Assembly: GCF_023347275.1 (NCBI RefSeq)
Contig: NZ_CP094468.1
Location: 1,116,001 to 1,180,000 of the forward strand
DNA length: 64,000 nt
Direction: 5' to 3'
From: Faecalibacterium sp. I3-3-89
Lineage (GTDB): Bacteria; Bacillota; Clostridia; Oscillospirales; Ruminococcaceae
The notes under the pieces: generated by a model
The model's database searches: none
Told to the model about the DNA's origin: nothing
Seen by the model: only the letters and a program-made list of their open reading frames with translations
Shown here: piece after piece, positions 25,701 through 33,092 of the stretch
How the letters are laid out: each line of letters opens with the position of its first letter
How positions within the stretch are numbered: position 1 is the stretch's first letter
Made by a program: the position numbers and the translations under genes

Positions 25701-25987
25701 GGGATGAGGTTGTAGCTCTGGAACACGAAGCCGACGGTGTGGTTGCGGTAGGAGTCCCAGTCCCGGTCAGTGTAGCGGCGGGTGGAGATGCCGTTGATGA
25801 TAAGTTCGCCGCTGTCGTAGCGGTCAAGGCCGCCGATGATGTTGAGCAGGGTGGTCTTGCCCGAGCCGCTGGGGCCGAGGATGGCGACAAATTCACTGTC
25901 GCGGAGGTTGAGGCTGACCCCGTTGAGCGCTGCCTGTGTCAGATCGCCGGTGGTGTATTTCTTTTCGATGTTGATAAGCTGAAGCAT
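22748..25987 (-). CDS. ABC transporter, fused ATPase and MacB/FtsX-type permease
   Basis: A 1079-aa protein. Residues 1-230 form an ABC ATPase with Walker A GPSGSGKTTL near 39, signature MSGGQMQRVA, and Walker B LLADEPTGALDS. A membrane helix follows near residue 275 (TLLTAFAGSIGIIGIALIIS), then about 550 residues expected outside the cell, then three C-terminal helices with the FtsX pattern (YISVLERRKEIGILRAIGAS). MacB/LolCD-like systems work by mechanotransmission in export, efflux or peptide resistance. The start at 25987 has GGAAAGG upstream; the longer frame has none. The external part contains a run of F-D-L-x repeats (about residues 655-735) discussed in the findings. Confidence 0.88.
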   Translation of the reverse strand: MLQLINIEKKYTTGDLTQAALNGVSLNLRDSEFVAILGPSGSGKTTLLNIIGGLDRYDSGELIINGISTRRYTDRDWDSYRNHTVGFVFQSYNLIPHQTVLANVELALTISGVSGAERRRRAAEALRQVGLGDQLHKRPTEMSGGQMQRVAIARALVNNPDILLADEPTGALDSETSIQVMELLKDVAKDRLVVMVTHNPELAEQYANRIVRLRDGLITDDTRPFEPDDTKLAPPIHKNMGRSSMSLLTSLALSFNNLRTKKARTLLTAFAGSIGIIGIALIISLSAGVNAYIADMERSTLSEYPLQILSSGVDITSFLSSGSSDGTTATGLPTDEDGKKDTSGGVEGMVSVRQLITKMVSGLTSNDLTSLKKYLESDESTIAEDATSIEYSYSAQPQIYRQDADGSVHQVNPDSTLSMLGLGNSGSSSTSVTSSLMNSVGSNTSVFYQLPANSDLYRSQYEVKAGRWPEKPTECVMVLSKYGTVTDYALYSMGLRDSAELDKMIQQFAQNQSVDVPSDFRTYSYDELLGLKFKLVNSADTYVYDETYKVWKSKADDKEYMRQLVENGEDITIVGIVQPDYTASASMLTSGIAYPASLTEKVMEDAADSDIVKQQMADPTTNVLTGESFGKAESIRDFDLASLFSIDTNALKDAFQFDAAALDFDLNGAFDLSSGSFDLSSLLDFSDFSLNIDELPDIDLSEALSGLDLSVSPEALQDLVQKIFKDYKKYIIGNGILNFKNWSFSAYLKTERFQKLLAESMKELVDPDKLQGQLSEALQATIRTVMDTYSDQITAVLKEQLDAALQKGIVTFQDQIQTQLKTAIQQNIGKLSSQMEGAIKIDSSAFQKAIQLNMTTSELTELMRSTLRSSSATYEANLTAFGYADEDTPSQIKIYPKDFASKAVILEKLDAYNAGMSAKGEDEKVVQYTDLVGTLMTSVTEIVNMISSMMVAFVSISLAVSSIMIGVITYISVLERRKEIGILRAIGASKRNISEVFNAETFIIGLCSGIMGIVLSEILLIPGNIIIQKVSGTSTLVAALPVDAALFLVALATLLTILAGIIPARGAAKSNPVKALRSE

Positions 25988-26268
25988 TGGCCTGCCTTTC
26001 CGGCAGCAGGACGGGGAGCGTCTGCGGCCTATTCCGCCCGGCGTCTGTGGACGGAGCGGGAAAACGTAGTATCTGTATGATTTTATCAGAATAATGTGAA
26101 CAAAGTATGTCGTAACGGGTGCCAAGTTCTGTGATTTCTGCCGAAGGATGGAAATGCGCCGCGCCCGGAGCAGAAAAGCGTTGAAATGCGGAAAATGAGC
26201 CGGAAATCTCTTGATTTTTGGCCTTGTGGATGGTATCCTTGGTATAGCGTTGAATTTTAAACTTGAAT

Positions 26269-26297
26269 TTCGTCATGGTTCGACGAAATATGACGCA
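26269..26297. promoter_or_regulatory. Possible Spo0A boxes upstream of the spo0A-like operon
   Basis: TTCGTCA (26269-26275) is the exact reverse complement of the 0A-box pattern TGNCGAA. GTTCGACGAA (near 26279-26288) and TGACGCA (26291-26297) are near matches. All lie directly upstream of a promoter for a gene unit encoding a Spo0A-type DNA-binding domain. The remaining intergenic DNA between 25988 and 26268 shows nothing else recognisable. Confidence 0.4.
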
Positions 26298-26306
26298 AAG
26301 TAAAAG

Positions 26307-26335
26307 TTGAATCTGCTTTTTGCCCTTTCTACAAT
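26307..26335 (+). promoter_or_regulatory. Promoter of the spo0A-like operon
   Basis: TTGAAT (26307-26312), 17-base spacer, TACAAT (26330-26335), about 75 bases before the first gene. Confidence 0.6.
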
Positions 26336-26410
26336 ATTATATTAGGAGAATGTGTAAAAATTTGTCCGGCGGAAGAATAGGCCGGACAGACGGGGCAAGG
26401 AGGAAGCAGA

Positions 26411-26728
26411 ATGGAACAAAATGTCCCATTGGTCAGAAGATTTTCGAAGCTGGAGCCATATCAGGAGGCATATACTCTCGTCTGCTCTCTGGAGCCGACA
26501 GGGCCGGGCTGCTGGCTGAGCGTGAGCCGGACGATGGCAAGGGACGGCTCGGCGGACGCCGCCCGTGCATGGGTCCCGGCCCCACAGGAAGAATGTGCGC
26601 GGCTGCTGCGATTTTTATACGAGAATTCCGTCCAGCCGGAGCTGTGGCGGGATGCCATTTCCAACTGGTATCCACAGACAGCGGCGGCAGAAGTCCTGCG
26701 GGAAGGGGGCGCGTCGTGTGAGCTTTGA
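26411..26728 (+). CDS. Small conserved protein preceding the Spo0A-like gene, possibly DUF6514
   Basis: A 105-aa cytoplasmic protein. The C-terminal half (LLRFLYENSVQPELWRDAIS then NW) resembles, from memory, the ending of DUF6514 proteins of Clostridia (a helical L-x-x-A/E-N-x-V-x-P pattern before D-x-x-x-x-W). RBS AAGGAGGAAG precedes ATG. Its 3' end overlaps the next gene by 11 bases, a sign of coupled expression and perhaps of physical interaction. Function unknown. Confidence 0.55.
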   Translation: MEQNVPLVRRFSKLEPYQEAYTLVCSLEPTGPGCWLSVSRTMARDGSADAARAWVPAPQEECARLLRFLYENSVQPELWRDAISNWYPQTAAAEVLREGGASCEL

Positions 26729-27452
26729 GGAACAACAGGAAGCTGTCTGGCGCGTCGCTCTGGCCAGCTATGACCCGCGGGAGATGCGGGTCTGGATGCG
26801 CTATCTTGAGGAGTGCAACCCGGCTATCCGCTGCACCGGCTACCGCACCAGCCAGACGCTGCTGCGTCGGCTCGAGCAGGGCGATGTGGATGTTCTTGTG
26901 CTGGGCGGCAGGCTCGAGGATGTGGACAGCATCCAGTTCCTGCCCCGGCTGCGGGGTCTGGCCCGCAAGCCTCTGGTGCTTCTGCGGGACGACGGACGGA
27001 ATGAGAAGGCCGCCGTGGAGAGCCTGAGTCAGGAGGATGCATGTTACCTCATCCGTCAGGCCACACTGGAGGATATGCTGCGGGAGCTGCGTGCCCCGGC
27101 CCACAGCCCGGCGGAGAGTCTGGAAAAGCGCTGCGAGCGCATCTACCGCAGCTGGGGCCTGAACACCAGCGACGCCAACAAGCGCTACCTGACCGGTGCC
27201 GTCCGGGTGATGATGGCTTCCGACCACCGTCTGGCCATCCGTAAGGAGATCCTCGGGGCGGTGGCGCAGGAGCATCACCTGACCATCGCGGCGGTGGACA
27301 GTGCGCTCCGGCGGCTGCTGGATACGCTGGACGCGACCGGCACGCAGGCATGGCTGGATTTTCGGAAAGAGTATGGCCTGGAGCGCAAGCGGGTGACCAT
27401 CGGCCGCCTGATCTATGCGCTGGAAAGTAAACTGAGTCAGCAGGAAGGCTGA
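26718..27452 (+). CDS. Spo0A-like response regulator with degenerate receiver
   Basis: A 244-aa protein. GTG 26718 has GGAAGGGGG eight bases upstream and overlaps the preceding gene. The N-terminal 120 residues have the receiver layout, but the phospho-acceptor position reads DVDVLVLGGRL where a receiver would have V-L-D; the Lys of PLVLLRDD-type turns is also not evident. The C-terminal half (RIYRSWGLNTSDANKRYLTG, then AVDSALRRLLDTL) matches the Spo0A sigma-A-contacting DNA-binding domain. In sporulating Clostridia Spo0A is master regulator; here phosphorylation-independent control seems likely. Confidence 0.75.
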   Translation: MSFEEQQEAVWRVALASYDPREMRVWMRYLEECNPAIRCTGYRTSQTLLRRLEQGDVDVLVLGGRLEDVDSIQFLPRLRGLARKPLVLLRDDGRNEKAAVESLSQEDACYLIRQATLEDMLRELRAPAHSPAESLEKRCERIYRSWGLNTSDANKRYLTGAVRVMMASDHRLAIRKEILGAVAQEHHLTIAAVDSALRRLLDTLDATGTQAWLDFRKEYGLERKRVTIGRLIYALESKLSQQEG

Positions 27453-27477
27453 CCACACGACGCGGAGGTAGAGCAGA

Positions 27478-28263
27478 ATGCGCAGGCGAAACGATGGAGC
27501 AGGCAGCTCCCCCCAAGGGGAGTTTGAGGATGTGTGCTTTCATGCCCTCAGCATCATCGACCAAAACCGGGAATATCTTCAGATGCATCTGCTGGCGTCG
27601 GCCGATCTGCCCACCCGGCAGGCGCTTTCGGACATCCAGATAGAGTCTGCCCGGGTGAGCCGCACCGTACACAACGCCATGCTGCTCTATCGGCTGGAAA
27701 ATGGAGAGCCGTGCGAACTGCAGCCCTTCGATGTGAGCGAGTTGCTGGAAAAGGCAGAACGGATGGCCCCGGACATCGAGAAGTCCTTGGAGATCCAGCT
27801 CATGACCGAGCGGGAGGGCGCCGGGCACTGCGTCGTCATGGGAGCACCCGACGAGGCAGAGCAGCTGCTGCTCCACCTCATCTCCAACGCCCTGTGCGCC
27901 TGCGACCCGGGCGGAAGGGTCTGGGTGAGCCTGAAGCAGAAAAAGACCGGTGCTGTGCTCCGGGTGGAGGATGACGGCTGCGGCCTGATGGAAGAAGACC
28001 CCATCGAGAACAACCGGCGCTTCCTCAGCGGCGTAAAGCTGGGCCTGCGCATTTGCAGGCTCATCTGCCGCCGCGCCGGCTGGAAGCTGACCCTGACCGC
28101 CCGCCCCGGCGGCGGCACCCGGGCGCAGGTGGCTTTCCCGCTGGCCTCCGGCGAGGCCATCCCGCCGGAGCTGGTGCTGCACTCCGGTGAGGGAGAGGCC
28201 ATCCGGGCGGCGCGATTCGCCAGCCGGGCAGCGCAGGAGATCCTCCTGCTGCGGAGATACTGA
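27478..28263 (+). CDS. Histidine kinase-like ATPase
   Basis: A 261-aa soluble protein without membrane segments. The first 100 residues are helical, with a possible phospho-acceptor helix VCFHALSIIDQNREYLQ (His near residue 22). A GHKL ATPase domain follows: N box LLHLISNALCAC near 138, G1 VEDDGCGL near 163, and G2-like GLRICRLICRRAG near 190. It is 25 bases downstream of the Spo0A-like gene, so they probably form a cognate pair. No sensor domain is present, so input must come from a partner. The kinase activity is inferred from motifs. Confidence 0.75.
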   Translation: MRRRNDGAGSSPQGEFEDVCFHALSIIDQNREYLQMHLLASADLPTRQALSDIQIESARVSRTVHNAMLLYRLENGEPCELQPFDVSELLEKAERMAPDIEKSLEIQLMTEREGAGHCVVMGAPDEAEQLLLHLISNALCACDPGGRVWVSLKQKKTGAVLRVEDDGCGLMEEDPIENNRRFLSGVKLGLRICRLICRRAGWKLTLTARPGGGTRAQVAFPLASGEAIPPELVLHSGEGEAIRAARFASRAAQEILLLRRY

Positions 28264-28266
28264 ACG

Positions 28267-28317
28267 AAAAAAGGCATCTGTACTGCTGCCGGTAGGGCAG
28301 AGGACAGATGCCTTTTG
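28267..28317 (+). terminator. Rho-independent terminator after the kinase-like gene
   Basis: AAAAAAGGCATCTGT pairs with ACAGATGCCTTTT (13 bp), with a T-run at the end. Confidence 0.85.
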
Positions 28318-28480
28318 CGTTGTGCGGGAGAGTGGGAGGGGAACGCTGCAAAATTGACGGACGGTAAAGAATCTTAGCAGAAACGGCGAAAAATCCCCAG
28401 AAAAGTTTGCAGATTTAACAAAATGTTTAACTTTAGAAGAAGAATTTACTGTTTTTAAGGTGTAAAATAATCCCGAATGA

Positions 28481-28509
28481 TTGATTGTCGGACGGATTTG
28501 GACTATAAT
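28481..28509 (+). promoter_or_regulatory. Promoter of the dehydratase activase gene
   Basis: TTGATT (28481-28486), 17-base spacer, TATAAT (28504-28509). The remaining 28318-28480 is AT-rich with nothing else recognised. Confidence 0.65.
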
Positions 28510-28620
28510 ATCTGTGTATGCGGGTCAAGTATTTGATTCGTTAGCAAACAACTTCTGCCCGGGCAGGAACGCTTTGCGCGCAGAGGGAGAGTGCATTGTC
28601 CTTCAGGAGGAAAAACAACT

Positions 28621-31548
28621 GTGAGAGTAGGTCTTGACATCGGCAGCACTACCATCAAGTGCGTGGTGCTGGATGAAAACGATACCCTTTTATATTCGAC
28701 ATATGAGCGCCACTACAGCCATATTCTGGAGAAGGCGCAGGAGCTGCTGCGCCGCATCGACGCAGAGCAGCTGCACGGCCGGAAAGCGCTGCTCAGCATC
28801 TCCGGCTCGGCAGGCATGGGTCTGGCCGACAGCTGCGGCGTGCCCTTCGTGCAGGAGGTGTTCTCCACCCGGGTGGCGGTCAAAAAGTTCGTCCCGGCGA
28901 CGGACTGCGTCATCGAGCTGGGCGGTGAGGATGCGAAGATCCTGTTCCTGACCAACGGCACCGAAGTCCGGATGAACGGAAGCTGTGCCGGCGGTACGGG
29001 TGCTTTTATCGACCAGATGGCGACCCTGCTCAAGATGAGCGCAGATGAGATGAACAAGGCGGCGGAACAGGCCACCCGTACATACACCATCGCCTCCCGC
29101 TGCGGCGTCTTTGCCAAGAGCGACGTGCAGCCCCTCATCAATCAGGGCGCGAGGACCGAGGACGTCGCCGCCAGCATCTACAAGGCCGTGGTCAACCAGA
29201 CCATCGCCGGTCTGGCGCAGGGCCGACCCATTCAGGGCAACATCCTCTATCTGGGCGGGCCTCTGACCTTCAGCACCGTGCTGCGCAAGAGCTTCGATGA
29301 GGCACTGGGCGTCACCGGCACCTGCCCCGAGCATAGCCTGCTCTATGTCGCGCTGGGCGCTGCCCTCTACGCCGACAAGGAGTTCGTCCTGTCAGACGTG
29401 GCCGCCGCGCTGGACGAGTACGCCGCTACGGCCACCTATGCCAGCGAGCCGCCGCTGTTCGCCAGCAAGGAGGAGTATGAGGCTTTCCACGCCCGCCATA
29501 TGTCCCACAGCGTGCCCCGGGTGGCATTCAGCGCCCAGTGCGGCCCGGTGCACATCGGCATCGACTCCGGCTCGACGACCGTCAAGCTGGTGGTCGTGGA
29601 CGAGCAGAGTCAGATCCTCTACACCAACTATCAGCCCAACCTCGGCAACCCGCTGCCCCTCATCCGGGAGCAGCTGCTGAAGCTCTATAAAGAGCACTCC
29701 GGCCTCAAGGTGGCCAGCGTGACCACCACCGGCTACGGCGAAGAGCTGGTGAAGAACGCATTCCGCTGCGACTTCGGCCTCGTGGAGACGGTGGCCCACT
29801 TCACGGCGGCGAAATACTTCATGCCGGACGTGGATTTCATCATCGACATCGGCGGTCAGGACATGAAGTGCTTCAAGATCGAGGACGGTGCCATCAGCAA
29901 CATCTTCCTGAACGAGGCGTGCTCCTCCGGCTGCGGCAGCTTTTTGCAGACCTTTGCGCAGGCGCTGGGCTACGACGTCAAGGAGTTTGCGGCCCTCGGC
30001 CTCTTTGCCGACCGTCCTGTGGATCTCGGCAGCCGCTGCACCGTGTTCATGAACAGCTCGGTCAAGCAGGCCCAGAAGGATGGCGCATCCATCGAGAACA
30101 TCTCGGCGGGCCTGTCCATCAGCGTCGTCAAGAATGCCCTGTATAAGGTCATCCGCGCCTCCAGCCCCGAGGAGCTGGGCCGGAAGATCGTCGTGCAGGG
30201 CGGCACCTTCTACAACGAAGCCGTCCTCCGTGCCTTCGAAAAGGAGATGGGCGTCGAGGTCATCCGCCCCGACATCGCCGGCCTGATGGGCGCTTACGGC
30301 GCGGCCCTCTTCGGCCTGCGCCAGTGCCGCAAGAACGGCCAGACCACCTCCGCCATGATGAGCGAGGAGGAGCTGGAAAGCTTCGACCAGAAGGTGGTCA
30401 GCGTCAAGTGCGGCGGCTGCGGCAACCACTGCCAGCTCACCGTCAACACCTTCGCCGACGGCCGCAAGTTCATCTCCGGCAACCGCTGCGATAAGCCCGT
30501 CACCGGTAAGAGCGAGGACAACAGCCTCAACCTCTACGCCTACAAGCAGCAGCTTCTGGCAGGCTATAAGCCTGTGCCCGGTAAGCGCGGCTCCATCGGC
30601 ATCCCGCTCTGCCTGAATATGTACGAGCTGCTGCCCTTCTGGCACGCTTTCTGGACAAAGCTGGGCTTTGCCGTCCACACCAGCCCGGTGTCCAGCCGCG
30701 GCCTCTATCTGGCCGGTCAGGCCACCATCCCCAGTGACACCGCCTGTTTCCCGGCCAAGCTCAGCCACGGCCACATCAAGGCCCTGACCCAGATGCATCT
30801 GGATGCCATCTTCTACCCCTGCCTGACCTACAACATCGACGAGGGACTGGGCGACAACCACTACAACTGCCCCGTCGTGGCCTACTACCCTGAGGTGCTG
30901 GCCGGGAACTGCCCCGAGCTGGAGGGCCAGAAGTTCATCTACGACTACGTCGGCATCCACCGTCCGAAGGACTTCGTCCATAAGATGGCGAAGGAGATCC
31001 TGCCCAAGTATTTCGGCGGCATCTCCGAGAAGGAGGTGCAGGAGGCTGCCAACGCCGCCTACGCCGAGTACGAGGCCCATATGGCACAGATCCGGGTCAA
31101 GGGCAGCGAGATCATCGACGAAGCCCGCCGTCAGGGCAGGCGCATCATCGTGCTGGCCGGGCGTCCCTATCATGTGGACCCGGAGGTCAACCACGGCATC
31201 GACCACCTCATCACCCGCCACGGCGCGGCTGTCGTCACCGAGGACAGCATCTCCAACCGGGTGGAGAAGTTCCCCACCAGCGTGCTGAACCAGTGGACCT
31301 ACCACAGCCGCCTCTATGCCGCCGCCAAGTACTGCACCACCCAGAAGGATATGGATCTTGTGCAGCTGGTGTCCTTCGGCTGCGGCGTGGACGCCATCAC
31401 CACCGATGAGACCCGCGAGATCTTACAGGAGGGCGGCAAGCTCTACACCCAGCTCAAGATCGATGAGATCACCAATCTGGGCGCAGTCAATATCCGCCTG
31501 CGCAGCCTGTTCGCCGCGCTGGACGAGCGGGACGAAGATAGAAAATAA
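28621..31548 (+). CDS. 2-hydroxyacyl-CoA dehydratase activase-type protein (two BadF/HgdC ATPase domains plus DUF2229)
   Basis: A 975-aa protein. GTG 28621 has AGGAGG ten bases upstream. Two ASKHA ATPase domains start at VGLDIGSTTIKCVVL (near residue 4) and IGIDSGSTTVKLVVV (near 317). Both have the Gly-Gly-Asp/Gln-x-Lys helix-cluster segments (ELGGEDAKI, DIGGQDMKC) and the Cys loops that bind the bridging [4Fe-4S] in HgdC (NGSCAGGTGAF, EACSSGCGSF). The C-terminal third is a DUF2229-like dehydratase-related region. In many Clostridia this protein and the next are one chain of about 1400 residues. The activase would use ATP to inject a low-potential electron into a radical dehydratase; the substrate here is unknown. 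Confidence 0.85.
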   Translation: MRVGLDIGSTTIKCVVLDENDTLLYSTYERHYSHILEKAQELLRRIDAEQLHGRKALLSISGSAGMGLADSCGVPFVQEVFSTRVAVKKFVPATDCVIELGGEDAKILFLTNGTEVRMNGSCAGGTGAFIDQMATLLKMSADEMNKAAEQATRTYTIASRCGVFAKSDVQPLINQGARTEDVAASIYKAVVNQTIAGLAQGRPIQGNILYLGGPLTFSTVLRKSFDEALGVTGTCPEHSLLYVALGAALYADKEFVLSDVAAALDEYAATATYASEPPLFASKEEYEAFHARHMSHSVPRVAFSAQCGPVHIGIDSGSTTVKLVVVDEQSQILYTNYQPNLGNPLPLIREQLLKLYKEHSGLKVASVTTTGYGEELVKNAFRCDFGLVETVAHFTAAKYFMPDVDFIIDIGGQDMKCFKIEDGAISNIFLNEACSSGCGSFLQTFAQALGYDVKEFAALGLFADRPVDLGSRCTVFMNSSVKQAQKDGASIENISAGLSISVVKNALYKVIRASSPEELGRKIVVQGGTFYNEAVLRAFEKEMGVEVIRPDIAGLMGAYGAALFGLRQCRKNGQTTSAMMSEEELESFDQKVVSVKCGGCGNHCQLTVNTFADGRKFISGNRCDKPVTGKSEDNSLNLYAYKQQLLAGYKPVPGKRGSIGIPLCLNMYELLPFWHAFWTKLGFAVHTSPVSSRGLYLAGQATIPSDTACFPAKLSHGHIKALTQMHLDAIFYPCLTYNIDEGLGDNHYNCPVVAYYPEVLAGNCPELEGQKFIYDYVGIHRPKDFVHKMAKEILPKYFGGISEKEVQEAANAAYAEYEAHMAQIRVKGSEIIDEARRQGRRIIVLAGRPYHVDPEVNHGIDHLITRHGAAVVTEDSISNRVEKFPTSVLNQWTYHSRLYAAAKYCTTQKDMDLVQLVSFGCGVDAITTDETREILQEGGKLYTQLKIDEITNLGAVNIRLRSLFAALDERDEDRK

Positions 31549-31681
31549 CCTCTCCGTCACGCCTACGGCGTGCCACCTCTCCTATCGAGGAGAGGCCTTG
31601 GCATAACTTATAAGCTTTCCCTCTTCGCCAGAGGCTCCCCTCGCTAGGGGAGCTGTCGAGCGAATGCGAGACTGAGAGGTT
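31549..31681. repeat. Dispersed GC-rich hairpin repeat, copy 1
   Basis: Left module 31549-31599 contains CCTCTCCGTCACGCC and the palindrome CCTCTCCTATCGAGGAGAGG. Right module 31619-31681 contains GCTCCCC/GGGGAGC arms and ends ACTGAGAGG. Read on the minus strand it matches the modules near 43290-43480 and 51861-51910. It separates the two halves of the dehydratase system. Confidence 0.8.
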
Positions 31682-31698
31682 TAACATAGGAGGAACCT

Positions 31699-33012
31699 AT
31701 GGAATACAATTACCCTAAATTCACCCCGGAGATGAAGAAGACCCACACCATCCTCATCCCCAACATGGCCATTACCCAGTTCCGTCTGCTGGGATACGCC
31801 CTGCGCTACGACGGCTACAAGTGCGAGATACTGGGCAACTGCGGCAGCGCTGTGGCGCAGCTGGGCCTGAAATACGTCCACAACGACACCTGCTATCCGG
31901 CGCTGCTGGTCATCGGCCAGTTCCTCGATGCGCTGAACAGCGGCAAATATGACCTCGAGCATACGGCCCTGCTCATCACCCAGACGGGCGGCGGCTGCCG
32001 TGCCTCCAACTACATCCATCTGCTCCGCAAGGCGCTGGTCAAGGCAGGCTACCCCAATATCCCGGTGGCCAGCCTCAACTTCTCGGGCCTCGAGAAGGAC
32101 AGCGGCTTCCAGATGACCCTGCCGCTGGCCCGTCGTGCCATCGCCAGCGTCTTCTACGGCGATATGCTCTGCGCCCTCCGCAATCAGGTGGCTCCCTACG
32201 AGAACGAGAAGGGCGCTGCCGACAGGATGGTAGACCTCTGGGTGGAGCGTCTGGGCCGGGTGCTGCTGGCGGGCAAGGGCTTCACCTCCCGCGAGATGAA
32301 GCACACCTTCCCCCTCATCGCCAAGGACTTCGCCTCCATCCCCGTCACCCGCGTGCCGAAGGTCAAGGTGGGCGTCGTGGGCGAGATCTACGTCAAGTAC
32401 AGCCCGCTGGGCAACAACGATTTGCAGAAGTTCCTCGAAAGTCAGGACTGTGAGGTCAACTTCCCGGGCCTGATGGGCTTTGTGCAGTACTGCATCTTCA
32501 ACATGGGCGAGGATCACGTCCTCTACGGCGGCAAGCTGGCCATGAAGATGGGCACCGACCAGCTGCTCAACTGGCTGGACAGCGTGGAGCGCTCCATGCT
32601 CAAAGCGGAATCGGAGGCCGGATTCTACGCCCCCGGCCCCTTCAAGGAGCTGGTGGAAAAGCCCGAGGGAGTCATCTCTCTGGGCGCGAAGATGGGCGAG
32701 GGCTGGCTGCTGACCGCCGAGATGATCGAGCTGGTGCAGGGCGGCTACGGCAATATCGTCTGCGCCCAGCCCTTCGGCTGCCTGCCGAACCACATCGTGG
32801 GTAAGGGCATGGTGAATAAGATCCGCGCCCTGTACCCCAGCGCCAACATCACCCCCATCGACTACGACCCCAGCGCTACCAAGGTCAATCAGGAGAACCG
32901 CATCAAGCTGATGCTGGCGGTGGCAAAGGAGCGTCTGAACGCCCCCGCTGCGCCGAAGCCCCTGACGGCTGAGGAGATCGCGGGCGGTGCGCCCAGCCTC
33001 TCCCACGTCTGA
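31699..33012 (+). CDS. 2-hydroxyacyl-CoA dehydratase-like protein (C-terminal part of the activase system)
   Basis: A 437-aa protein starting at ATG 31699 after AGGAGG. It resembles the D-component-like end of the long activase/dehydratase proteins: THTILIPNMAITQFRLLGYA at the start, conserved cysteines in EILGNCG, HNDTCYPALL and TGGGCRASNY, and CAQPFGCLPNHIVGKGM near residue 355, typical of Fe-S ligation. It lies in the same reading frame as the upstream gene, separated by exactly 150 bases made mostly of a dispersed repeat. The two products presumably work as one complex. Confidence 0.82.
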   Translation: MEYNYPKFTPEMKKTHTILIPNMAITQFRLLGYALRYDGYKCEILGNCGSAVAQLGLKYVHNDTCYPALLVIGQFLDALNSGKYDLEHTALLITQTGGGCRASNYIHLLRKALVKAGYPNIPVASLNFSGLEKDSGFQMTLPLARRAIASVFYGDMLCALRNQVAPYENEKGAADRMVDLWVERLGRVLLAGKGFTSREMKHTFPLIAKDFASIPVTRVPKVKVGVVGEIYVKYSPLGNNDLQKFLESQDCEVNFPGLMGFVQYCIFNMGEDHVLYGGKLAMKMGTDQLLNWLDSVERSMLKAESEAGFYAPGPFKELVEKPEGVISLGAKMGEGWLLTAEMIELVQGGYGNIVCAQPFGCLPNHIVGKGMVNKIRALYPSANITPIDYDPSATKVNQENRIKLMLAVAKERLNAPAAPKPLTAEEIAGGAPSLSHV

Positions 33013-33033
33013 GAGGCGTCCCAAGCAAAAGAA

Positions 33034-33075
33034 AGAGCCGCTCTGTACTGCGAAAAACGGTACAGAGCGGCTTTT
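33034..33075. terminator. Bidirectional terminator between the dehydratase and DUF1846 genes
   Basis: AGCCGCTCTGTAC (33036-33048) and GTACAGAGCGGCT (33060-33072) form a perfect 13-bp stem with A-runs and T-runs on both sides. Confidence 0.88.
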
Positions 33076-33092
33076 GTCATGCGCAGAGGCGC

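Noticed and set aside
22748..25987. Exporter for the double-glycine peptides
   Set aside because: The fused ABC protein has no N-terminal C39 peptidase and its permease is of FtsX/MacB type, so it is not a standard leader-cleaving exporter, and it is 6.4 kb away from the peptide genes.
29392..31305. Minus-strand ORF of 637 codons opposite the activase gene
   Set aside because: Shadow frame; composition and lack of signals.
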